From: Nocardioides carbamazepini
Lineage (GTDB): Bacteria > Actinomycetota > Actinomycetes > Propionibacteriales > Nocardioidaceae
Direction: 5' to 3'
DNA: 64,000 nucleotides
NCBI RefSeq assembly: GCF_024614185.1
Contig: NZ_JAHTLF010000018.1
Span: 965,821-1,029,820 of the forward strand
The position numbers and the translations under genes are program-made. A model generated the notes under the pieces. That model made no database searches and was not told the DNA's origin. It worked only from the letters and a program-made list of their open reading frames with translations. This document shows positions 57,998-64,000 of the stretch, piece after piece (position 1 is the stretch's first letter; each line of letters starts with the position of its first letter).

Positions 57998-58035
57998 GGT
58001 CGTTCGGGAGAGGGTCGTTCGGGAGGGTCGTTCGG
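57998..58035. repeat. short tandem repeat between amidohydrolase and glutaminase genes
   Basis: GGTCGTTCGGGAG occurs twice (57998-58010, 58013-58025) and a partial third GGTCGTTCGG at 58026-58035. On the minus strand it reads as CTCCCGAACGACC units. Confidence 0.8.
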
Positions 58036-58039
58036 CCGG

Positions 58040-58987
58040 TCAGAAGACGGACCAGCCGGCCAGCCGGGCGAACTCCTCGATGGCTGCCACGGCGCCGGTG
58101 GAGTTGCCGGTGCGGTCCAGCCGGGGGCTCCACACGCAGATCGAGCCGATCCCGGGGAGGACGGCCACGACGCCCCCGCCGATGCCGCTCTTCGCCGGCA
58201 GGCCGACGCGGTAGGCGATGTCGCCCGCGGCCCCGTACATCCCCGCGGTGAGGAGCACGGCGTTGACCCGTCGTACGGCGGCGGCGTCGAGTGGTCCGCG
58301 CCCGCCGGTGCGGTCGGCGAGGAGGAGCGCCGCCCGGGCGACGGCGAGCGCGGACGCGGTGATCGAGCACTGCTCGAAGTACTGGGCGAGCACGGTGTCG
58401 ACGCCGTGCAGGAGGCGTCCGTGCTCGGCCAGCACGTGGGCGATGGCCCGGTTGCGGTGGTCGTGGGCGGCCTCGGACAGCGCGACCCGGCGGTCGCGCT
58501 GGACGTGCTCGCCGCCGAGGTCCCGGAGCAGGTCGGTGACCGCTCCGGCAGCATCGCCGGTGTGGTGGAGCAGCCGATCGGTGACCACGAGGGCGCCGGC
58601 GTTGACGAACGGGTTGCGTGGCCGCCCGGCGTGCGCCTCGAGCTCGGAGACCGAGCCGTATCCGGCGTCCGAGGCGTCCCAGCCGACGTGCTCCCAAGCG
58701 GTGGGCTCGTCGCGGAGCAGGGCGCACAGCGCGAAGAGCTTGGTGACGCTCTGCAGCGAGAACGGCTGGTCAGCGTCGCCGACCTGGATCTCGGTGCCGT
58801 CGAGGAGCGCCACCGCGAGTCCGAACCGGTCGGGATCGACCCGGCCGAGCTCGGGGATCTGCGCCGACACCTCGCCGGTCCTCGCCGCCGCGCGGCCGTG
58901 GTCGGCGGCGGCGCGCGCGGCCTCCACGAGACCGTCGGTGGGCCGTCCCACCGTGTCCCGGCCCTCCACCACGCCGCAGGTGCTCAC
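58040..58987 (-). CDS. glsA: glutaminase
   Basis: The 315-residue beta-lactamase-fold enzyme has the catalytic SxxK in PFSLQSVTKLFAL (Ser80, Lys83), and the family blocks GRPRNPFVNAGALVVTDRL, VDTVLAQYFEQCSITASALAVARAALLLA and VGLPAKSGIGGGVVAVLPGIGSICVWSPRLDRTGNSTGAV. It hydrolyses glutamine to glutamate and ammonia in the cytosol. It is divergent from the APC permease and shares its 180-bp regulatory region with two FadR-like dyads. Confidence 0.94.
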   Translation of the reverse strand: MSTCGVVEGRDTVGRPTDGLVEAARAAADHGRAAARTGEVSAQIPELGRVDPDRFGLAVALLDGTEIQVGDADQPFSLQSVTKLFALCALLRDEPTAWEHVGWDASDAGYGSVSELEAHAGRPRNPFVNAGALVVTDRLLHHTGDAAGAVTDLLRDLGGEHVQRDRRVALSEAAHDHRNRAIAHVLAEHGRLLHGVDTVLAQYFEQCSITASALAVARAALLLADRTGGRGPLDAAAVRRVNAVLLTAGMYGAAGDIAYRVGLPAKSGIGGGVVAVLPGIGSICVWSPRLDRTGNSTGAVAAIEEFARLAGWSVF

Positions 58988-59037
58988 GATCGTCGTCCTC
59001 CTCGTCCTCCGCCCGCGCCGAGCGTAGGGGAGCTTTA

Positions 59038-59056
59038 AGGACTAGTCAATAGACCT
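59038..59056. promoter_or_regulatory. candidate GntR/FadR site 1
   Basis: AGGACT-N7-AGACCT, with the same 7-base spacing as the dyad at 59106-59124. It lies 50 bases from the glutaminase start in the AT-rich glutaminase/permease intergenic region. Confidence 0.5.
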
Positions 59057-59105
59057 TTTGGTCCTGGTGTTTCGCGAGGGTAAATGTTCGAACTAATAGG
59101 TTTGT

Positions 59106-59124
59106 AGGTCTTGTCTTTAGACCT
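59106..59124. promoter_or_regulatory. candidate GntR/FadR site 2
   Basis: AGGTCT-tgtcttt-AGACCT: perfect 6-bp arms, N7 spacer, 45 bases before the permease start. The core TCTTTAG recurs in the FadR/SDR intergenic site at 62415-62433 (on the opposite strand there). Confidence 0.6.
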
Positions 59125-59169
59125 TTTTCCGGCCTAGTCTCCCGACATCTGATCGAAAGGTGGCAGCGC

Positions 59170-60696
59170 ATGTCTGCAAACCCCGTTTCTCCGTCGGGCG
59201 TCGACGACTCCCCCCAGCAGCAGGCCCGGCTCAAGCCCGGCGCCATCGGCCTGGTCGGCGTCGTCTTCATGGTCGTCGCGTTCTCGGCGCCGACGACGGC
59301 GATGACCGGCAACCTCCCGGTCGCGGTCGGGTTCGGCAACGGTGTCGGCGCCCCCGCCGGCTTCATGATCGCGACGGTCGTGCTGACGATCTTCAGCGTC
59401 GGCTTCGTGGCGCTGGCCCGTCACATCACCGCGGCGGGTGCCTTCTACACGTTCGTCTCGCGCGGCTGGTCCCGCATCCCCGGCCTCGCGGCCGGTGTGA
59501 TGTCGATGTTCACCTACATGACGATGGAGGCCGGCCTGATCGGCATCTTCTCCGTCTTCGCCGACCAGGCGTTCTCGGTCCAGCTCGGCATCGACGTCGG
59601 CTGGCAGCCCTACGCCCTCGTGGCGGCCGTCGCGATCGCCGTACTGTCCCACTTCGACATCTCGGTCGCCGCGAAGGTGCTCGGCGTCGTCCTCGTCCTC
59701 GAGATCGCCGTGCTCGCGGGCACCGCGTTCACCGTGCTGTTCAAGGGGGGCGGCCCCGACGGCATCATCTGGGACTCCGTCAACCCGCTCAGCGCGCTGA
59801 GCGCCAACGGTGTCGCCGGCGGCGTGGTCGGCCTCGGCCTGCTGATGGCGTTCTGGTCCTGGGTCGGCTTCGAGTCGACCGCGATCTACGGCGAGGAGTC
59901 GAAGGATCCCAAGCGGATCGTCCCGCAGGCGACGCTGATCGCCGTGATCGGCATCGGCGTCTTCTACACGTTCATCTCCTGGATGACGATCAGCGCCAAC
60001 GGCGCGCAGAAGTCGGTCGAGCTCGCCTCCGGCGCGGCTCCGTTCGACCTTCTCTACGCACCCACGCGGGAGTACGTCGGTGCCTGGGCGGTGACCGCCT
60101 TCGAGTGGCTGGTCGTCTTCGGCTCGTTCGCCTGCGCCCTGGCGATCCACAACTCGGCGGCGCGCTACCTCTTCGCGTTCGGCCGGGACCGGCTGCTGTG
60201 GCACCGGATGGGCGAGGCGCACCCGCGCCACGCCTCCCCCTGGGTCGCCTCGCTGGTGCAGACCTGCTTCGCGGTCGCGCTCCTCGTGGTCTGCTGGATC
60301 ACCGACGCCGACCCCTACGCGACGCTCTTCGTGCTGGTCGCGATCCTGGCGACGATCTGCCTGCTCATCGTCCAGACGCTCTGCTCGGTCTCGACGATCG
60401 TCTACTTCCACGTGAAGAAGGAGCACCCCGAGACCGCGCACTGGTGGCGGACGCTGACCGCTCCGATCATCGGCGGGCTGGGCATGCTGTTCGTGACCTA
60501 CCTGATGCTGTCGAACATGAAGGCCGCCGCGGGTGCCGCGTCGGACACGCTGTTCTTCAAGCTGATCCCGTGGATCGTGGTGGGACTGCTGGTGGGCTCG
60601 ATGGCCGTCGCCGCCTACCTGCGCTCGAGCCGGCCGCAGCTCTACCTCCGGATCGGCAGCACTGTCTTCGACGAGGTCCACGACACCGTCGTGTAA
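59170..60696 (+). CDS. APC-family amino acid/amine permease
   Basis: The 508-residue permease has twelve helices and the APC pattern: LKPGAIGLVGVVFMVVAFSAPTTAMTGNLPVAVGFGNGVGAPAGFMIATVVLTIFSVGFVALARHITAAGAFYTFVSRG and FWSWVGFESTAIYGEESKDPKRIVPQAT. It probably imports an amino acid, amine or ureide feeding the neighbouring enzymes. A GAAAGG ribosome binding site precedes the ATG. The two dyads at 59038 and 59106 suggest control by the nearby FadR-type repressor. Confidence 0.92.
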   Translation: MSANPVSPSGVDDSPQQQARLKPGAIGLVGVVFMVVAFSAPTTAMTGNLPVAVGFGNGVGAPAGFMIATVVLTIFSVGFVALARHITAAGAFYTFVSRGWSRIPGLAAGVMSMFTYMTMEAGLIGIFSVFADQAFSVQLGIDVGWQPYALVAAVAIAVLSHFDISVAAKVLGVVLVLEIAVLAGTAFTVLFKGGGPDGIIWDSVNPLSALSANGVAGGVVGLGLLMAFWSWVGFESTAIYGEESKDPKRIVPQATLIAVIGIGVFYTFISWMTISANGAQKSVELASGAAPFDLLYAPTREYVGAWAVTAFEWLVVFGSFACALAIHNSAARYLFAFGRDRLLWHRMGEAHPRHASPWVASLVQTCFAVALLVVCWITDADPYATLFVLVAILATICLLIVQTLCSVSTIVYFHVKKEHPETAHWWRTLTAPIIGGLGMLFVTYLMLSNMKAAAGAASDTLFFKLIPWIVVGLLVGSMAVAAYLRSSRPQLYLRIGSTVFDEVHDTVV

Positions 60697-60774
60697 GCCT
60701 CCCGCGCCGGCCGTGGTCCCCGACCACGGCCGGCGTCGGCGTGCCGGAACCTACGCGAACCGAAGGAGCAGGCG

Positions 60775-61551
60775 GTGGTGGAGTCGTGGCAGGACGTGCG
60801 CGTCCTGGTGACCGGGGGCAGCCAGGGCATCGGCGTGGGCATCGCGCGCGCCTTCGCGACGGCCGGGGCCCAGGTGGTCGTGACCGGCCGGAGCGCGGAA
60901 CGGCTCGCGGCCGCATGCGAGCGTCTCGCCGGCGAGGGTGCGGCGGTCACCGGCCTGGTCGCCGACGTCGCGCGTCGTGACGGGTGTCATCGGATGGTGG
61001 CCGAGGCGGCCGAGCTGCTGGGCGGGCTCGACGTCCTGTGCGCGAACGCCGGCGTCTACCCCGAGCAGCGGATCGAGGACCTGACCGAGGAGTTCGTCGA
61101 CGAGGTGCTCGACACCAACCTCAAGGGCACGATCTTCGCCGTCCAGGCTGCGGTGCCGCACCTGGTCGCGTCGGGCCGCGGCCGGGTCGTCGTGACGACA
61201 TCCATCACCGGGCCGACCACGGGCTACCCGGGGCTCGCGGTGTACGCCGCCAGCAAGGCCGCCCAGCTCGGCTTCGTCCGCACGGCGGCGCTGGAGCTCG
61301 CGCCACACGGCATCACGGTCAACGCGGTCAGTCCCGGCGCCATCCGGACCGAGGGCCTGGCCGGACTCGGCGAGGAGGCCATCGACGCGATGACCCGGGT
61401 GATCCCGGCCGGGCGGCTCGGCGAGCCGGACGACATCGGCGCGGCCGCGCTCTACCTGGCCGGGCTCGGCGCCTCGTTCGTGACGGGGCAGGAGCTCGTC
61501 GTCGACGGGGGACAGGTGCTCCCGGAGCACCCGGACGCGGTCAGCGCTTGA
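60775..61551 (+). CDS. short-chain dehydrogenase/reductase
   Basis: The 258-residue SDR has TGGSQGIGVGIARAFATAGAQVVVTGRSAERL, NAGVYPEQRIEDLTEEFVDEVLDTNLKGTIFAVQAA and the active site S...YAASKAAQLGFVRTAALELAPHGITVNAVSPGAIRT. It oxidises an alcohol or reduces a carbonyl with NAD(P)(H). GTG 60775 follows GAAGGAG. Its 3' end overlaps the convergent regulator by 11 bases. It lies 78 bases after the permease, so it is probably co-transcribed with it. Confidence 0.92.
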   Translation: MVESWQDVRVLVTGGSQGIGVGIARAFATAGAQVVVTGRSAERLAAACERLAGEGAAVTGLVADVARRDGCHRMVAEAAELLGGLDVLCANAGVYPEQRIEDLTEEFVDEVLDTNLKGTIFAVQAAVPHLVASGRGRVVVTTSITGPTTGYPGLAVYAASKAAQLGFVRTAALELAPHGITVNAVSPGAIRTEGLAGLGEEAIDAMTRVIPAGRLGEPDDIGAAALYLAGLGASFVTGQELVVDGGQVLPEHPDAVSA

Positions 61552-62275
61552 GCCAGGCCTCGAGCGTGTGCCGGGTGTCGTCGATGTGGGCGGCCATGGT
61601 GCTCGCCGCCAGGTCGCCGTCGCCGTCGGCGATGGCGTCGAGGATGTCCTCGTGCCGGTCGTTGGCGTTCTCCTCGAGCCGCCCGAAGATCGCGCCGACG
61701 GGGGCCCACATCCGGCGCCGGGCGTCGGCGACCGAGTCGTAGAGCGCGGGGTTGCGGGCCACCCGCGCGATGCCCATGTGGAACGCGGTGTCGAGGGTCT
61801 GGAACTCGATCACCTTGTGCGGCGTCTGGTCCTCCAGCGACGCCGTGAGCGCGGCGTCCATCTGGGTGAGCAGCGAGCGCAGGTCGGCGAGCTCCTTGGC
61901 GCGACGTCGCTCGGCGGCCAGCCGGGAGGCGGCTCCCTCGACGATGACGCGGAAGTCGAAGGCGTCGCGCACCGCCGCCTTGTTGGCCTTCATGATGCGC
62001 CGCGTCTCCGCGGCGTCGTACGTCGGCGCCTGCACGATGAAGCCACCGCCGCGACCGCGGCGGACGACGATCAGCCCCTCGCGCTCGAGCACGGCGACGG
62101 CGGCGCGGACGACCGTGCGGGACACGTCGAGCATCTCGGCCAGGTCGCGCTCCGACGGCAGCCGGTCGCCGGGGCGGAACTGGCCGCTCTCCATCGAGCG
62201 GCGCATCTGGTCGAGGACCAGCTCGTGCGCGGCGATCTGCCGCACGGGGGTCAAGCCGAGCGATACCGGGTCCAT
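61541..62275 (-). CDS. FadR/GntR-family transcriptional regulator
   Basis: The 244-residue regulator has a GntR winged helix (FRPGDRLPSERDLAEMLDVSRTVVRAAVAVLEREGLIVVRRGRGGGFIV) and an FCD domain (FDFRVIVEGAASRLAAERRRAKELADLRSLL...TLDTAFHMGIARVARNPALYDSVADARRRMW...RHEDILDAIADGDGDLAASTMAAHID). FCD proteins bind organic acids through metal-ligated His. ATG 62275 is used; the upstream extension carries no domain. It probably represses this cluster. Confidence 0.92.
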   Translation of the reverse strand: MDPVSLGLTPVRQIAAHELVLDQMRRSMESGQFRPGDRLPSERDLAEMLDVSRTVVRAAVAVLEREGLIVVRRGRGGGFIVQAPTYDAAETRRIMKANKAAVRDAFDFRVIVEGAASRLAAERRRAKELADLRSLLTQMDAALTASLEDQTPHKVIEFQTLDTAFHMGIARVARNPALYDSVADARRRMWAPVGAIFGRLEENANDRHEDILDAIADGDGDLAASTMAAHIDDTRHTLEAWLKR

Positions 62276-62414
62276 GGTGGCCGTCCTCCTTCCTGGCGCC
62301 CGCGATGAGAGCACTCCGAGACCGCACAGGCTAGCGGAACGGCCGCACCGAAAGACCGATTGTCTGGGCCAATCGGTTCGGGCGGGCCGGCGATGACTCG
62401 CCCAAATAAAAGAC

Positions 62415-62433
62415 CTAAAGACTTGACCTTTAG
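62415..62433. promoter_or_regulatory. candidate GntR/FadR site 3
   Basis: CTAAAG-acttgac-CTTTAG: perfect 6-bp arms with N7 spacer, in the AT-rich region between the FadR-type and SDR genes. Same spacing as sites 1 and 2; the half-site differs partly but includes the shared CTTTAG core. Confidence 0.5.
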
Positions 62434-62490
62434 ATCGAATGGCCCACAAACTGGACCCATCTTGTTCGCCCGTCGGGAAGGGACCCGTTC

Positions 62491-63222
62491 GTGAGTCGCA
62501 AAGTGATCGTCACCGGCGGTGCCGGAGTCATCGGCCAGGCCATCTGTCGTCGTCTCCTCGAGAGCGGCTTCGAGCCGGTCGCGGCCGACCTCCAGGACGC
62601 CGTCGCCACGCTGGACACCGCGGACCCGGCGCTCGCCGACATGACCACCGTGGTGATGGACGTGACCGACCGGGGGAGCGTCGAGCAGGCCGTGGCCGCG
62701 GTCGTCGCCCCCGGGGAGACGCTGCGCGGTGTCGTCAACTGCGCCGGCATCCTGCGGGACTCGTTCCTCGGCGAGCTCGACGAGGCCAAGCTGGACCTGA
62801 TGTTCCAGGTGAACATCGCGGGCATGGCCCGGGTCACCGACGTGTGCGCCCCGCTGCTGGCCGCGGGCAGCGCCATCGTCAACGTCGGCAGCCTCACCGG
62901 CCACTTCGGCCGGTTCCGCGGTGCCTCGGTCTACGGCGCCACCAAGGCCGGCATCGCGGCGTACACCCGCTACACCGCCGAGGAGCTCGCCGAGCGCGGG
63001 ATCCGCGTCAACAACGTCGCCCCGGGCGTGATCCGGGCGCCGATGAGCCCGTCGATGGCCCGCGTGTCCGGCGGCGAGGAGGTCTCCGCGTCGTACGCCA
63101 TGCTCAAGCGGATCGGCGAGCCGCACGAGGTCGCGGAGGCGGTGGAGTTCCTGCTCTCCGACCGGGCCTCGTTCATCACCGCCCAGACGCTGCTCGTCGA
63201 CGGCGGGGTCGTCGCGTGGTGA
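62491..63222 (+). CDS. short-chain dehydrogenase/reductase
   Basis: The 243-residue SDR has VIVTGGAGVIGQAICRRLLESGFEPVAADL, VNCAGILRDSFLGELDEAKLDLMFQVNIAGM and YGATKAGIAAYTRYTAEELAERGIRVNNVAPGVIRAPMS. GTG 62491 follows GGGAAGGGA. The stop overlaps the GTG of the DUF1116 gene, so both are coupled. Candidate regulator site 3 lies in its promoter. Confidence 0.92.
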   Translation: MSRKVIVTGGAGVIGQAICRRLLESGFEPVAADLQDAVATLDTADPALADMTTVVMDVTDRGSVEQAVAAVVAPGETLRGVVNCAGILRDSFLGELDEAKLDLMFQVNIAGMARVTDVCAPLLAAGSAIVNVGSLTGHFGRFRGASVYGATKAGIAAYTRYTAEELAERGIRVNNVAPGVIRAPMSPSMARVSGGEEVSASYAMLKRIGEPHEVAEAVEFLLSDRASFITAQTLLVDGGVVAW

Positions 63223-64000
63223 CCGCGCCCGGCGTCGTGACCACCGCGGTCGACGTCGACGCCGCCAACGCGGAGGCCTTCGGCCGGCTCACCACGGCGG
63301 ACCCGTGGGTCGTGGACGTCCGGCCCGCCCGGGAGGTGATCCCCGGCTACACCGACGACCTCGTCCTCACCTCCGGCGCGCCGATGCCCTGGTCGGAGTA
63401 CACCGGCGGGCAGCGCGAGGCGCTGATCGGCGGTGCCCTGTTCGAGGGCCTCGCCGCCACTCGCGAGGAGGCGATCGCCGGCTTCGAGGGCGGGACGATC
63501 CGGGTCGGCGCCTGCCACGACTACGGCGCGGTCGGCTCGCTGGCGGGCATCTACACCGCCTCGATGCCGGTCTTCGTCGTGGAGAACCGGACCCACGGCA
63601 ACATCGGCTTCTGCAACTTCTACGAGGGCAAGGAGCCGCGCCGGCTCAACTACGGCTGCTACGACGAGGGCGTCCACGAGCGGCTGCTGCACGTCAACGA
63701 GGTGCTGGCACCGGTCGTCGGTGAGGCGATCCGACGCCAGGGCGGCATCGCGCTCAAGCCGCTCATCGCCCGCGCGCTGCGGATGGGCGACGAGGTGCAC
63801 AGCCGCAACGCCGCCGCCTCGGTGCTCTTCAACCGCGAGATCCTGCCCGCCGTCCTCGACATGATCGAGGAGGGGCTGCCGCACGTGCGGGACACGATGC
63901 TGCACCTGGCCGAGAACGACTACTTCTTCCTGCGCCTGTCGATGGCGGCGTCGAAGGCCAGCGCCGACGCGATGAAGGACGTCGCCGGATCCACCCTCGT
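63219..64000 (+). CDS. DUF1116 (YlbE/AllG-like) protein, 3' partial
   Basis: GTG 63219 overlaps the SDR stop; the frame stays open to the right edge (260 codons seen). The sequence DVRPAREVIPGY, LTSGAPMPWSEYTGGQREALIGGALFEGLA, GSLAGIYTASMPVFVVENRTHGNIGFCNFYEGKEPRRLNYGCYDEGV and IALKPLIARALRMGDEVHSRNAAASVLFNREILPAVLDMI follows the E. coli YlbE/AllG pattern. YlbE-type proteins act with FdrA (and YlbF) in oxamate/carbamoyl transfer during allantoin-type nitrogen catabolism. FdrA and a carbamate kinase would be expected to the right of the window. Confidence 0.88.
   Translation, partial: MTAPGVVTTAVDVDAANAEAFGRLTTADPWVVDVRPAREVIPGYTDDLVLTSGAPMPWSEYTGGQREALIGGALFEGLAATREEAIAGFEGGTIRVGACHDYGAVGSLAGIYTASMPVFVVENRTHGNIGFCNFYEGKEPRRLNYGCYDEGVHERLLHVNEVLAPVVGEAIRRQGGIALKPLIARALRMGDEVHSRNAAASVLFNREILPAVLDMIEEGLPHVRDTMLHLAENDYFFLRLSMAASKASADAMKDVAGSTL

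Noticed and set aside
59134..60681. Minus-strand frame (515 codons) opposite the APC permease
   Set aside because: It is the antisense of a membrane protein, giving the typical Asp/Gln/Arg/His-rich shadow.

Overview
The window is high-GC (roughly 70%) actinobacterial DNA. It carries an LpqH-type lipoprotein, an Lsr2-like DNA-binding domain, ECF and Rrf2/MerR/MarR/HxlR regulators, many GTG starts and ATGA/GTGA gene overlaps. A Nocardioides-like member of Propionibacteriales fits best, but this is inference from gene content. No rRNA, tRNA or CRISPR array was seen.

Layout: (a) 1-3.5 kb holds a DNA-processing cluster: the end of an SF1 helicase with a Vsr-like nuclease, an exonuclease with TerB-like, BRCT and Lsr2-like parts, and an unknown protein. 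(b) 3.6-12.3 kb is a ketone/alcohol catabolic block: a frameshifted esterase, a Baeyer-Villiger monooxygenase, an AraC regulator, then a zinc alcohol dehydrogenase operon with tautomerase, thioesterase, amidohydrolase and carboxymuconolactone decarboxylase-like genes. Two related, same-orientation non-coding repeats bracket it. (c) 12.5-14.3 kb has an HxlR/NAD(P)-binding pair and an LpqH-like lipoprotein. (d) 14.3-19.8 kb is a translationally coupled four-gene operon: TPR-like protein, CHAT-type peptidase and two unknown proteins, a candidate conflict/signalling system. Two unknown membrane proteins follow. (e) 21.4-24.4 kb has insertion-sequence-like debris, a PPOX protein, an IMPase homologue with an altered metal motif, and an ECF sigma factor with a membrane partner.

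(f) 24.5-36.2 kb is mostly transport and regulation: PAP2 phosphatase, MarR/EmrB-QacA, a DrrAB-MerR operon, a YnfA protein, an Rrf2 regulon with two matching operators, MerR/SulP, an amphi-Trp pair and a 3-hydroxyisobutyryl-CoA hydrolase-like protein. (g) 36.4-42.5 kb has an orphan AAA ATPase and an arsenic cluster: ArsC, an aquaglyceroporin, an ArsR-phosphatase fusion, an MFS transporter, a Cys-rich flavoprotein and ArsR. (h) 42.5-47.5 kb has a yybP-ykoY (Mn2+) riboswitch before a TMEM165/GDT1 exporter, an MFS transporter and small genes between two inverted copies of a palindromic element. (i) 47.5-51.3 kb is a cobalamin-riboswitch-controlled BtuFCD-type importer with a CbiX-like/ferredoxin protein. 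(j) 51.4-57.3 kb has a DUF418 protein, a CynX-type transporter and a two-component system whose kinase is fused to a large membrane domain.

(k) 57.3-64 kb looks like nitrogen-compound metabolism: a class C26 amidohydrolase, glutaminase, an APC permease, two SDRs, a FadR-type regulator with repeated candidate operators, and the start of a DUF1116 (YlbE/AllG-like) gene running off the right edge.
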